Shown here: positions 1 through 8,438 of the stretch, in pieces
Layout: every line of letters begins with the position of its first letter
Numbering within the stretch: the first letter of the stretch is position 1
From: an uncultured Lachnospiraceae bacterium
GTDB taxonomy: Bacteria; Bacillota_A; Clostridia; Lachnospirales; Lachnospiraceae
Direction: 5' to 3'
Assembly (NCBI GenBank): GCA_947564305.1
Contig: CANOBT010000040.1
Location: 1 to 37,485 of the forward strand
Length of the DNA: 37,485 bases
Program-made: the position numbers and the translations under genes
The notes under the pieces: model-generated
Database searches by the model: none
What the model saw: the letters and a program-made list of their open reading frames with translations, nothing else
What the model was told of the DNA's origin: nothing

Positions 1-749
1 AATATGGAAATAATATTTAAGTGATTCAGCCCTGTGAAAATGCTTTCTTTTGAAATCCTCAGACATCCGGTGATCACAGCAAAACGCAGATAATCATTGG
101 TTTTCAGAGCGGATTCAAACAAAGAGCGGATAAAATCCACCATCTGGTCATAGAAACCTCTAAAATAAGCATTTTCTAATGGGACGTCGTATTCATCAAT
201 CAAAATAATCGTACTTTTTCCCGAAATTTTGTACATGCAGCGGCAAAACAACTGCAGGGAACTTCTGAAAGCCTTTTCATCTGCTTCTTCCTCCGCAATA
301 TGGATATAACTTTCATACTCTTTCGGCGTAAGAAGCTCTTTTCCTCTTTCCACGACATCGAGATGTCTTTCAAACTCAACCGCAATGGCATTTTTCACCA
401 TGTAGTAAGCAGTCTCATAATTTTCCTGCTTTGCCGACTTTAAAGTCAGGTTGATTACCGGATAGGTACTCATCTGGTCCGTGTACTCTTTGCCGGCATC
501 CATAATCTTGAGATTTTGAAAAAGTTCTTGATTCTCCTCATTCTTCTGGGCATCTCCGGTGTCCTCAAAGAAATAACGCAGCATACTCAGATTCAGTGTC
601 TTGCCAAAACGCCTGGGACGCAGAAACAGATTCACCTCGCCTCTTAAGTCAAGTAACTCCTTGATAAGCAGGGTCTTATCAATGTAACAGTATCCGTCTG
701 TGATTATCTTTTCAAAATTATCAATGCCTATTGGTAAAGGTTTCTTCAT
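1..749 (-). CDS. AAA-ATPase-like protein (PF09820 type), 3' end outside window
   Basis: The frame is open from an ATG at 749 to the window edge, so about 249 N-terminal residues are visible and the C-terminus is missing. The start is preceded by GGAGAGGGAGG. The N-terminus reads MKKPLPIGIDNFEKIIT, followed by FLRPRRFGKTLNLSML near residues 43-56 (the family's arginine-rich P-loop variant) and IILIDEYDVPLENAYF further on (Walker B-like). This pattern is typical of the AAA-ATPase-like family that usually carries a C-terminal PD-(D/E)XK nuclease-like domain. That domain would lie outside the window. These proteins occur as multicopy families in gut Clostridia and Bacteroides, and their role is not established. 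It starts 23 bp after hemL and may be co-transcribed, but no functional link to heme is implied. Confidence 0.85.
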   Translation of the reverse strand, partial: MKKPLPIGIDNFEKIITDGYCYIDKTLLIKELLDLRGEVNLFLRPRRFGKTLNLSMLRYFFEDTGDAQKNEENQELFQNLKIMDAGKEYTDQMSTYPVINLTLKSAKQENYETAYYMVKNAIAVEFERHLDVVERGKELLTPKEYESYIHIAEEEADEKAFRSSLQLFCRCMYKISGKSTIILIDEYDVPLENAYFRGFYDQMVDFIRSLFESALKTNDYLRFAVITGCLRISKESIFTGLNHLNIISI

Positions 750-772
750 CGTTTTGCCTCCCTCTCCGATTT

Positions 773-2062
773 CTAAAAAATCCCCTCGAATATATCCTCT
801 AATGCAGCCTTTATCACCTGGCAGGTTCGCTCCACCTCTTCCTCCGTATGAGCATCCGACAAAAACATAGCCTCAAACTGGGAGGGCGCCACATAGATTC
901 CCCTGTCAAGCAGATATCCGAAATACCGTGCGTACTGACTGGTATCTGAGGACAGCGCCGTTTCATAATCTGTAACCTTTTGTGATGTAAAGAAGATACT
1001 GAGCAAAGAACCAATCTGATTCACACAAACCCGTTCACTGGCCGTCTTACGAACTGCATCGGCAAGACAGCGCGCCTTCCTTTCCAACCTGTCATAAATA
1101 CCAGGATCTTCTTTTAATATCTCCAATGTCTCAATTCCTGCTGTGGTGGCAATAGGATTTCCTGACAAAGTTCCTGCCTGGTACACCGGCCCTGCTGGAG
1201 AAACCATCTCCATAATTTCCCGTTTTCCGCCGTAAGCACCGATGGGCATTCCCCCGCCTACAATCTTCCCCAGAGTGGTCAAATCCGGTGTCACATGATA
1301 GTATCCTTGTGCGCCGCCAAGTGCCAGGCGAAAGCCGGTAATCACCTCATCAAAAATCAAAAGTGCACCATTCGCTTTGGCAATTTCCCGCAGGAATTCC
1401 AAAAATCCAGGAGACGGCAGGACCACCCCCATATTTGCCGCAACAGGCTCTACCACAACTGCTGCTATTTCCTGGGGATTGGACTGAAACAACGCTTCCA
1501 CGGAATCCGAATCATTATACAATGCAACCAAGGTATTTTTCGTATAATCCACAGGCACTCCCGCGCTGTCCGGTACAGATGTGGTGAGAGCGCCGGAGCC
1601 TGCTTTTACCAGAAGCCCGTCCGAATGTCCGTGATAGCAGCCCTTGAATTTTATAATCTTGTCCCGGCCTGTATAGCCCCTGGCCACACGAATCGCACTC
1701 ATGACTGCCTCGGTGCCTGAACTGACCAGACGGCTCACTTCCATAGAAGGAATCAATTCTGCGATCAATTCCGCCAATCTTACCTCTTTTTCCGTCGGCG
1801 CTCCATAGGTCAGGCCGTCATTACACGCCTTTTGTACTTTTTCAATGACTCTCGGATGTGCATGCCCCAGGATTCCCGGCCCCCAGGAACATACATAATC
1901 AATCATTTCATTGCCGTCCACATCTATAATTTTGCTGCCATGCGCAGACGCGATAAAACGCGGAGTCCGCCCCACAGAACCAAATGCCCGCACCGGGCTG
2001 TTCACTCCGCCCGGAATATGCCGCTTGGCGGCCTCAAACAATTCTTTTGACCTGGTATCCAT
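773..2062 (-). CDS. hemL: Glutamate-1-semialdehyde 2,1-aminomutase
   Basis: This is a cytosolic PLP enzyme that converts glutamate-1-semialdehyde to 5-aminolevulinate in the C5 tetrapyrrole pathway. The 429-residue protein has the family's usual length. It shows the opening FEAAKRHIPGGVNSPVRAF, the SSGTEAVMSAIRVARG cofactor region, IIKFKGCYHGHSD, and the PLP-lysine motif TLGKIVGGGMPIGAYGG with Lys near residue 267. An upstream in-frame ATG at 2104 would add 14 residues, but it lies inside hemB. The ATG at 2062 follows GGGAGAG and starts one base after the hemB stop, so it is preferred and implies translational coupling. hemA, hemC and hemD are not in the window, so this is a partial heme cluster. 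The identification is secure. Confidence 0.96.
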   Translation of the reverse strand: MDTRSKELFEAAKRHIPGGVNSPVRAFGSVGRTPRFIASAHGSKIIDVDGNEMIDYVCSWGPGILGHAHPRVIEKVQKACNDGLTYGAPTEKEVRLAELIAELIPSMEVSRLVSSGTEAVMSAIRVARGYTGRDKIIKFKGCYHGHSDGLLVKAGSGALTTSVPDSAGVPVDYTKNTLVALYNDSDSVEALFQSNPQEIAAVVVEPVAANMGVVLPSPGFLEFLREIAKANGALLIFDEVITGFRLALGGAQGYYHVTPDLTTLGKIVGGGMPIGAYGGKREIMEMVSPAGPVYQAGTLSGNPIATTAGIETLEILKEDPGIYDRLERKARCLADAVRKTASERVCVNQIGSLLSIFFTSQKVTDYETALSSDTSQYARYFGYLLDRGIYVAPSQFEAMFLSDAHTEEEVERTCQVIKAALEDIFEGIF

Positions 2063-2063
2063 T

Positions 2064-3038
2064 TTACTCTCCCTCCCGAATCCATTTTGCCACGTCCAGG
2101 GCATGGTAGGTAATAATCATCTTCGCCCCTGCACGCTTCAAACCAGTCATAATCTCCATGACAATCTTTTTTTCGTCAATCCAGCCTTTCTCTGCCGCCG
2201 CTTTTACCATAGCATACTCTCCACTGACATTGTAAGCGGCCACCGGAACATTATATTTTGTGGTGATATCTCGAATAATATCCATATAGGCCATAGCTGG
2301 CTTTGCAATAATCAGGTCCGCACCCTCCAGCAAATCCTCCTCTACCTCCCGCATGGCTTCCCTGCCGTTTGCAGGGTCCATCTGGTAAGTTTTTCGGTCG
2401 CCGAAACCAGGTGCGGAATGAGCCGCATCCCGGAACGGTCCGTAAAAGGCAGAGGCGAATTTGGCACTGTATGCCATAATCGGAATCTGGACATATCCAT
2501 GTTCATCCAAAGATTCCCGAATCGCTCTTACACGGCTGTCCATCATATCACTGGGCGCTATGATATCTGCCCCTGCCTTTGCATAGCTGACCGCTGTTTT
2601 GGACAAAAGAGGCAGAGTTTCATCATTTAAAATAATCCCGTCTTTTACCAGGCCGCAGTGACCGTGGGAGGTATACTCACAGAGACACACATCTGCAATC
2701 ACAATCAGGTTTTGGTATTTATTTTCCGATTTTATAAAACGAATAGCCTGCTGCACGATTCCCTGGTCATCATAGGCACCGCTTCCCGCCTCATCCTTAT
2801 GTGCCGGAATCCCAAACAGGAGCACCGACAAAATTCCGGCTTCGGTTACACGGTCCAGTTCTTCCGGCAGGCGGTCGAGCGAATACTGACAGATTCCCGG
2901 CATAGAATCCACCGGCAGGCATATATTTTCTCCTTCCATTACAAAAACCGGATAAACGAGTTCGTCTATCCGGACGTGATTCTCCCGCACCATGGCGCGC
3001 ATGGCAGGGCTGACTCTCAATCTTCTCATTCTTTCCAT
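2064..3038 (-). CDS. hemB: Delta-aminolevulinic acid dehydratase (porphobilinogen synthase)
   Basis: This enzyme condenses two 5-aminolevulinate molecules to porphobilinogen, the step after HemL. The 324-residue length is standard. The opening MERMRRLRVSPAMRAMVRE is typical of the family. DVCLCEYTSHGHCG carries the three zinc-binding cysteines of the zinc-dependent class. MAYSAKFASAFYGPFRDA holds one active-site lysine, and LIIAKPAMAYMDIIRD holds the Schiff-base lysine. The start follows GAGAGGATGA. A well-spaced sigma-70 promoter lies 38-66 bp upstream of the start. The gene directly precedes hemL in a two-gene operon. Finding hemB-hemL without the other hem genes suggests that the pathway is split over several loci. 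Confidence 0.97.
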   Translation of the reverse strand: MERMRRLRVSPAMRAMVRENHVRIDELVYPVFVMEGENICLPVDSMPGICQYSLDRLPEELDRVTEAGILSVLLFGIPAHKDEAGSGAYDDQGIVQQAIRFIKSENKYQNLIVIADVCLCEYTSHGHCGLVKDGIILNDETLPLLSKTAVSYAKAGADIIAPSDMMDSRVRAIRESLDEHGYVQIPIMAYSAKFASAFYGPFRDAAHSAPGFGDRKTYQMDPANGREAMREVEEDLLEGADLIIAKPAMAYMDIIRDITTKYNVPVAAYNVSGEYAMVKAAAEKGWIDEKKIVMEIMTGLKRAGAKMIITYHALDVAKWIREGE

Positions 3039-3075
3039 AATATCTTCATCCTCTCAAGCCTCATATTCTAAAACT

Positions 3076-3104
3076 ATTATGGCTATTCATAGAAGGAAAG
3101 TCAA
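3076..3104 (-). promoter_or_regulatory. Sigma-70 promoter of hemB-hemL
   Basis: On the minus strand TTGACT (3104-3099) and CATAAT (3081-3076) are separated by exactly 17 bases. The -10 lies about 38 bp upstream of the hemB ATG. The match is near consensus and in the right place; use is inferred. Confidence 0.7.
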
Positions 3105-3120
3105 GAGAGTCTTTTATAAT

Positions 3121-3151
3121 GGTTTGTGCCGACCGATGGCTGGCACAAACC
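3121..3151 (-). terminator. Hairpin after the ABC permease gene
   Basis: There is a perfect 10-bp inverted repeat: GGTTTGTGCC at 3121-3130 and GGCACAAACC at 3142-3151, with an 11-nt loop. It lies 26 bp past the permease stop and just upstream of the hemB promoter, where a terminator is expected. The minus-strand flank after the stem (ATTATAAAAG) is poor in T. It is therefore not a textbook intrinsic terminator. Confidence 0.5.
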
Positions 3152-3176
3152 TTGCCCGTTTCTTTATATTTTGCTT

Positions 3177-5657
3177 TTACTCTACATTCTCAATCGACTC
3201 CACAATCTCCATTCCGGCAATACTGCGCAGCGGCACCGCCGTCGCCGCCAGGCAGGCTATGATAGAAATAGCCGCCGCCTCTGCAATCGCGAAAAACGGA
3301 ATCTCCACGAGCTGTAATGTATCCGTCTCTGCCGCTCCCACAAACACACAGCACACATACCCTAACACCGCACCGATGACAGACGCAATAATACCGTAAT
3401 ATGCCCCTTCCCAGAAGAAAGTCTTGTAAAGACTCACAGTGCTCATGCCGATTGCCCTCTGCATGCCGATCTCCCCAACACGGGTATGGATGTTACTATA
3501 TACCGTATTGATGATGTTCAAAATGCCGATGATGCCGATAAAAATAATCAAAGCCCAACATAACATTTTAATCTGTTCAAAGCTCTCCTCCATCTGTGCA
3601 TCGGACTGACGATAGGACAGCCAGTGGGTTCCAGGGGCATCTTCCCGCCAATCATCCAGCCAGTTTTCAAAACTTTCCGTATCTGCACCTTCTTTCAACG
3701 TAGGATAAACCTCCGAATATCTGTCATTTCCGATGAGAGAATTATACACTGCATCATTCATGATTATCTGGACGCCATTGGTATATCCGCTGTTATTAAT
3801 CATAACAGGACTGTCCACCACAGCAATGACCCTGAGTTTAGAGCCATTTAATGTAATAGTATCCCCCACCTCTAACTCCGTATGCTCCACAGGGGTATCT
3901 CCATAAGAAAAGGGAATTGGATTTTTAACCAGGCATCCTTCCCCTGCCTCCAAAGCCTGTTTATCCTGCTCGGACAGACCGGGGACGTATGACAGAAGGC
4001 GCTCCATATCCAGACTGGCTGCCTGCAGCGTTTCATGAGTCAAAACAGACAAATCCGTTTCAAACGGAATCACATCACCCCCTGACGGAAAAAATACGGA
4101 CAACTTACCCGTAGATAACTTTGCCACTTCCTCCTGCTCTGCTAAGGTATGAACTGCATCCGAAGGGATTCCAACCGTCTCATTTGTTATGGAATAATCT
4201 CCAACATGCATATCCTGTACCTGGCTGCTGGCGTCCAAAAGGCTTGTAAAGCTCTGCAGAGCTACAAAGACTGCGATACTCATAACCAGTGACAGGATGG
4301 TAATGACAGTACGTCCTCGTCCCCTTCTCAAATTAAGCCGCGCATAGTAGGCTTCAAAATTACAAATTTTCTGATTTCTCTTTCTTCGCCTCTTTATCTT
4401 GACCGCCTGACCGGACATAGCCACGGTCGGAGAAACACGGGATGCGTAGCGTGCCGCAGGAAATGCTGCAAACATGGCAAACAGCAAGGTCACCAGGATA
4501 CTTACAAACAGAAATACAGGATTGCCTGTATTTGCAGAGCCAATCGCTGCATTTAGCTCCTCTGTCGTGTCTGCCATGAATAACTGTGGATTGAGAAGGC
4601 CTGTTGCCGCAATCAAAACAGCCTTAGAACAAAGCACTCCCAGCAGCAGGCCAATGGGAATGCCAACGCCGCAGAGAATCATGAGCTGCAGGGAAACCAA
4701 GCGGTAAATCTGCCCCCGCTCCCCTCCGATAGCCCGCAAGGTTCCATATTCCCGTATTCTCTTTGTTATAGAAATTTTCAAAATATTATAAATAACCAAT
4801 CCCGCCGCAAATAAAACAAGAATCCCCACAAGCACACAGGATGCCGCCATAAAAGAGAAACCGGTATCCGTCTCAGAGTCCCCGGATTCATCATAGGAAA
4901 TGCCCAGCGCATCCAAGAGTATCCAGTTGTACTGGATATAACGTTCTTCTACCTGCAGTGAATCCGCAAGGTTATCTACTATATTTTGAAACGCCTTCTT
5001 ATCATGTGTCTTAAAATCTGTCGCACAAAAGAAATATTCCTGCGGCAGCAGCCCCTGCGCCGTCCCATTTCCAACAATTCCTTCCACAGTTCCTGTGGCA
5101 TAGCCAATGTAACTGCTCTCCAGAATCCCCGTCAATCGAAAATCAGCCGAATACGTATACCCTGGAAGCGAGCCATCCATGACATTGATAGACAAATCCA
5201 GGGAGAAGGTATCTCCAACCGCAATTTCCTTTCCCAGATAACGCAGTGCATCCTCCGGCAATGCGATTTCATTCGGATGTTCCGGCAGCCTCCCTTCTTT
5301 CACCTTGCCGATATCCGGATACATCTCCAACGCACGGTCGTGATATTCCCGCAGGAACAAGGTCAACCCGCTTTCCTCCAAAGGCAGATTTCCAACATTG
5401 ATGATATCTTCCACATCATATAAGCGCTGATCCGTATGCAGTTTTTCCGACTGTTCCATGGTCAGCTCATGAAATGTGGCATAACGGTTTCCGTTCAGTC
5501 CTGCTGCCTGCTCAATGCGCATAGACTGCAGGATGCCGATGGACTGCCCCACCACTGTAGTCATAATCGTAGACATGATGACAGCAATCAAAATGAGAAC
5601 AGCCGTCACACGCTGTGCTTTCAGTTCTTTCCAGGAAAGATTCCAATACCTTTTCAT
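3177..5657 (-). CDS. FtsX-like ABC transporter permease (MacB/SalY type)
   Basis: This 826-residue membrane protein has two FtsX-type permease units. TM1 lies near residues 17-36. A large extracytoplasmic region follows to about residue 265. Three helices come next (FMAASCVLVGILVLFAAGLVIY, about 270-290, then two more). A basic cytoplasmic linker (KIKRRRKRNQK) precedes the second unit of TM, large outer domain and three TM. RIREYGTLRAIGGERGQIYR and RVGEIGMQRAIGMSTVSLYK are the coupling motifs repeated in both halves. Its ATG overlaps the stop of the ATPase gene (ATGA). With the ATPase and the adjacent two-component system it resembles modules that sense or expel peptide antibiotics or envelope-active compounds. 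The substrate cannot be read from sequence. Confidence 0.88.
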   Translation of the reverse strand: MKRYWNLSWKELKAQRVTAVLILIAVIMSTIMTTVVGQSIGILQSMRIEQAAGLNGNRYATFHELTMEQSEKLHTDQRLYDVEDIINVGNLPLEESGLTLFLREYHDRALEMYPDIGKVKEGRLPEHPNEIALPEDALRYLGKEIAVGDTFSLDLSINVMDGSLPGYTYSADFRLTGILESSYIGYATGTVEGIVGNGTAQGLLPQEYFFCATDFKTHDKKAFQNIVDNLADSLQVEERYIQYNWILLDALGISYDESGDSETDTGFSFMAASCVLVGILVLFAAGLVIYNILKISITKRIREYGTLRAIGGERGQIYRLVSLQLMILCGVGIPIGLLLGVLCSKAVLIAATGLLNPQLFMADTTEELNAAIGSANTGNPVFLFVSILVTLLFAMFAAFPAARYASRVSPTVAMSGQAVKIKRRRKRNQKICNFEAYYARLNLRRGRGRTVITILSLVMSIAVFVALQSFTSLLDASSQVQDMHVGDYSITNETVGIPSDAVHTLAEQEEVAKLSTGKLSVFFPSGGDVIPFETDLSVLTHETLQAASLDMERLLSYVPGLSEQDKQALEAGEGCLVKNPIPFSYGDTPVEHTELEVGDTITLNGSKLRVIAVVDSPVMINNSGYTNGVQIIMNDAVYNSLIGNDRYSEVYPTLKEGADTESFENWLDDWREDAPGTHWLSYRQSDAQMEESFEQIKMLCWALIIFIGIIGILNIINTVYSNIHTRVGEIGMQRAIGMSTVSLYKTFFWEGAYYGIIASVIGAVLGYVCCVFVGAAETDTLQLVEIPFFAIAEAAAISIIACLAATAVPLRSIAGMEIVESIENVE

Positions 5658-6328
5658 CTTGCTGTCACCTCCGAAAGTTCCCCGTCAATGATGGTAAAAC
5701 GGCGGTCCGCCATTTCCGCGATACGCGGATCATGAGTGATTACAACAAGGGTCTTCTTCATTTTCTCCCGAATACCGCACAGCATTTCCATCACCTCGCC
5801 ACCGCTCTTGCTGTCCAGATTTCCCGTCGGCTCGTCTGCAAAAATGATATCCGGGCGCGAGATGAGCGCACGGGCAATGGCCGTTCGCTGCTGTTGTCCC
5901 CCGGACAGTTCATGAGGCAGATGGGAAAGTCTGCCGTCAATTCCCAGAAAAGAGGTGATTTCCTGCAGATAAGCCTCGTCAGGCTGCTGCCTGTCGAGCA
6001 GCAAAGGCATGATAATATTTTCCCTTGCAGAAAGTACCGGAAGCAGATTGAACTGTTGGAAGATAAAACCGATTTTCTGACGGCGGAAAGCTGACAGCTC
6101 TTTGTCGCTGCCATGATGGATGTCCGTATCTCCATACAATACACTGCCCGAAGTGGGCGCATCCAGACCGCTGATAATATGAAGCAGGGTACTCTTTCCG
6201 CTCCCGGAAGGACCCATGATTGAAATGAAATCGCCTGCATGGATCGTCATACTGGCCGAATGGAGCGCAACGACTTTATTCTCGCCTGCACCATAGATTT
6301 TTGAAATGTCTCTGACTTGAATTTCCAT
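5654..6328 (-). CDS. ABC transporter ATPase (MacB/LolD-type)
   Basis: This 224-residue cytosolic ATPase pairs with the FtsX-like permease that follows. It shows Walker A GPSGSGKST, signature LSGGQQQR, Walker B IIFADEPTGNLDS and the switch-histidine region VVITHDPRIAEMADR. All catalytic elements are present. The ATG at 6328 (MEIQVRDISKIYG) is chosen because GGAGAGT lies seven bases before it. An earlier in-frame ATG at 6367 would add 13 residues without a good ribosome binding site. A presumed promoter with tandem 11-bp boxes lies between it and the histidine kinase gene. It can therefore be transcribed apart from, and controlled by, the two-component system. Confidence 0.92.
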   Translation of the reverse strand: MEIQVRDISKIYGAGENKVVALHSASMTIHAGDFISIMGPSGSGKSTLLHIISGLDAPTSGSVLYGDTDIHHGSDKELSAFRRQKIGFIFQQFNLLPVLSARENIIMPLLLDRQQPDEAYLQEITSFLGIDGRLSHLPHELSGGQQQRTAIARALISRPDIIFADEPTGNLDSKSGGEVMEMLCGIREKMKKTLVVITHDPRIAEMADRRFTIIDGELSEVTAR

Positions 6329-6419
6329 AAAACACTCTCCTTTTTCCATGAATAGATTTGTCATCAATCAAAAGCTGACAACCTGTGTGCACTTTGGCGC
6401 ACTTCCCAGGAATAAGGAG

Positions 6420-6451
6420 AGTATAAAATAGAATTCTCAAAGAATTCTCAA
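6420..6451 (-). promoter_or_regulatory. Tandem 11-bp direct repeat and -10 (response-regulator box) before the ABC genes
   Basis: On the minus strand TTGAGAATTCT occurs twice in perfect tandem (6451-6441 and 6440-6430). TATACT follows at 6425-6420 as a candidate -10. Direct repeats with an 11-bp period overlapping the -35 are the classic DNA site of OmpR/PhoB-type regulators. The gene for such a regulator lies just upstream. The box begins four bases after the kinase stop codon. Binding by this particular regulator is inferred. Confidence 0.6.
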
Positions 6452-6454
6452 GTT

Positions 6455-7603
6455 TTAAATTATTTTCAAAATCGCACGAGCCACGGCACCCGAGCCGCGA
6501 TTTTCGATTATCAGGCTGCCGCCATGCTTTCCACAGAGAAGCTCACACATATATAACCCCATGCCAAAATGTTCTGCCTCCTCCCCATATTTTTGAAATG
6601 GCTGCACCCCGTTCTGTAATAGCCTGGCAGGAAACCCATTTCCATCATCCGCCACTTCTAATATCAAGAGTTCTGGTTCCTCCAAGTCGATATGAAGCGA
6701 GACCGTCACTTTTTGCTCCGCAAAGCGCAGCCCATTAGATACAAGATTTTCTGCGATTTCAAACAGTACATGCTTATCCAACATCACGGAAAACCGGTCT
6801 CCTTTACATGCAAAAGAAAGCCGCTTTTTGCTGTCTGCCGCCGCAAAGGAAAGCGCGCTTTTCAGCTCCTCAGCCAGAACAGCATATTCGACCCGCACTC
6901 GATTAATCTGCATCTGTTCTAGCCGCTGGATATTGCTCATCGTTTCCACATATCTTTCGATTCGATTCGTATAACTCTCAATGCGGGCGAGATTCTCCAG
7001 AAGCAGTTCCCGATGTTCTTCTCCGCCTGCCGCACATTGCCTGGCCATCTTTATAGACCCCTTCAGGACTGTAACCGGATTGCGCAAGTCGTGAGAGAAG
7101 GCAGCATTCAAGCGCTTACGCTCCTGGGCCTGCCTCCACAATTCCCGATGATTCTTTAAAAGGGACTGCCGCATGGTCTCAAAGGCAGTACAAAGACGCC
7201 CCAATTCGTCATTATTTTTTGCTTCTATCTCAAAGTCCAAATCGTTGTCCATAATCCGATTTGCACTGTCCGCCAAAATAGCAAGCGGTTCTTTCAGTTT
7301 CCAACGGTAAAACAAAGACGCCGTTGCCAGCAGCGCAACGATAAAAAACAGAATCGGCAGCGCGATTTGAAGAACAGAACAGATTTCCCCAATCCGAACA
7401 GCCTCTGCCGATGGTTCAGGAAGCTCCACTCTTTCTATGGATTTCAGATTCACATTGAGGGTGACTCCCTGGGGCGCGATTGATATGCCCAGTTGATTGC
7501 ATCCCAAAAAGGCAAGAACCGAAAGCACTGTTGCAATCGAGAGATTGATAAATGTCAATGTAAACAATGCCTTTTTCAGCTTCATGCGTTTTATCCATTC
7601 CAT
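6455..7603 (-). CDS. Two-component sensor histidine kinase
   Basis: This 382-residue membrane sensor has TM1 at about residues 13-34, an outer loop of roughly 44 residues and TM2 at about 78-98. A HAMP linker (about 98-150) follows. The HisKA dimerisation helix carries the phospho-acceptor in AFSHDLRNPVTVLKG, with His near residue 171. The HATPase domain has N-box ENLVSNGLRFA, G1 VADDGNGFP and G2 FGMGLYMCELL. The small outer loop leaves little room for a sensor domain. Signal input may therefore come through the membrane or the neighbouring ABC permease, as in antibiotic-sensing modules (inference). The ATG follows GGGGAGTGGG and overlaps the response-regulator gene by 13 bp. Confidence 0.93.
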   Translation of the reverse strand: MEWIKRMKLKKALFTLTFINLSIATVLSVLAFLGCNQLGISIAPQGVTLNVNLKSIERVELPEPSAEAVRIGEICSVLQIALPILFFIVALLATASLFYRWKLKEPLAILADSANRIMDNDLDFEIEAKNNDELGRLCTAFETMRQSLLKNHRELWRQAQERKRLNAAFSHDLRNPVTVLKGSIKMARQCAAGGEEHRELLLENLARIESYTNRIERYVETMSNIQRLEQMQINRVRVEYAVLAEELKSALSFAAADSKKRLSFACKGDRFSVMLDKHVLFEIAENLVSNGLRFAEQKVTVSLHIDLEEPELLILEVADDGNGFPARLLQNGVQPFQKYGEEAEHFGMGLYMCELLCGKHGGSLIIENRGSGAVARAILKII

Positions 7604-8265
7604 TTATATCCCACTCCCCAAACTGTTTCTATATAATTATGCAGCGATGCAGCGGCAAACTTGCCGCGTATTTTTCGAATGTGTTCCATAATCGTATCAC
7701 TGCTGCCGCCGCCCTCAAGCCCCCATACAAGGTCGTAAATCCGTTCCCTGTCAAAGACCTGTCCGGCGTTGACAGAGAGAAGCTCCACAATATCAAACTC
7801 TTTCCTGGACAGCCCAATCTCCGTCCCATTGATAGAGACTTCCCGCTTAGAATAATCAATGACCATATCAGAGAAAAAGCGCAAAACAGACTGCTCCTGT
7901 TTCCGATTTTCCCTGCGCAGATGAGCAGACACCCTTGCTCCCAGTTCGTCAATGTCAAACGGCTTTACAATATAGTCATCCGCGCCGGCCTGAAAGCCTT
8001 TGATTTTGTCAGCAGTCTCAATCCGGGCCGTAAGAAATAGGATGGGACAGGAAATGTGTTCCCGGATTCGTTCACAAACAGTCAGACCATCCATCCCCGG
8101 CATGTTGATATCCAACAAGACAAGGTCCGGGTTCTGTTCCGCCTTTTTCAAGGCTTTCTCACCGCTGCCGGCAGTCAGAACCTGGTAGGATTGCATTTCA
8201 AAATAGTTTTTTAACATGTCCACGATACCGGGTTCGTCATCAACAATCAATAGCTTCTGCTTCAT
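7591..8265 (-). CDS. OmpR/PhoB-family response regulator
   Basis: The protein has 224 residues. The receiver domain has the acidic pair D9/D10, phospho-acceptor D52 in LVLLDINMPGMDG, and the conserved lysine in YIVKPFDIDEL. The winged-helix output domain shows LSRKEFDIVELL, GQVFDRERIYDLVWG, the recognition helix SDTIMEHIRKIRGKF and the closing TVWGVGYKW. The ATG at 8265 (MKQKLLIVDDEPG) is preferred over an upstream codon at 8307 because AGGAAAAG precedes it and the receiver fold starts there. It is probably transcribed with the kinase from the promoter at 8318-8346. It probably controls the downstream ABC genes through the tandem repeat at 6430-6451. Confidence 0.95.
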   Translation of the reverse strand: MKQKLLIVDDEPGIVDMLKNYFEMQSYQVLTAGSGEKALKKAEQNPDLVLLDINMPGMDGLTVCERIREHISCPILFLTARIETADKIKGFQAGADDYIVKPFDIDELGARVSAHLRRENRKQEQSVLRFFSDMVIDYSKREVSINGTEIGLSRKEFDIVELLSVNAGQVFDRERIYDLVWGLEGGGSSDTIMEHIRKIRGKFAAASLHNYIETVWGVGYKWNG

Positions 8266-8317
8266 AAGACTTTTCCTATGCTTCCTTTCTGCCTGACTCC
8301 AGGTCATATGATAACAT

Positions 8318-8346
8318 ATAGTATCATCATCTTTTAAGGATTACAA
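8318..8346 (-). promoter_or_regulatory. Promoter of the response regulator / kinase genes
   Basis: On the minus strand TTGTAA (8346-8341) and TACTAT (8323-8318) are 17 bases apart, about 50 bp before the regulator ATG. A 6-bp inverted repeat (ATGATA 8308-8313 with TATCAT 8322-8327) overlaps the -10 and start region and could be an operator. Both are sequence-based inferences. Confidence 0.5.
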
Positions 8347-8377
8347 CCATCAAATGATTGAAGCACATTATACAGAA

Positions 8378-8413
8378 AACGGACACATTACCCTCAAAAG
8401 TAATGTGCCCGTT
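8378..8413 (-). terminator. Intrinsic terminator of the sugar ABC importer operon
   Basis: A 14-bp stem pairs 8413-8400 with 8391-8378 around an 8-nt loop. On the minus strand the single imperfect pair becomes a G-U wobble, so the RNA stem is fully paired, and it runs into a TTTTCTGT stretch. On the plus strand the same position is an A-C mismatch, which indicates that the minus strand is the functional one. It lies 25 bp past the stop of the solute-binding protein gene. Confidence 0.8.
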
Positions 8414-8438
8414 CTCTTAGAACCTACAAAAATTCACT

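Noticed and set aside
1295..2630. Long plus-strand open frames opposite hemL and hemB
   Set aside because: They are antisense to clearly identified genes, have no family motifs and lack plausible ribosome sites.
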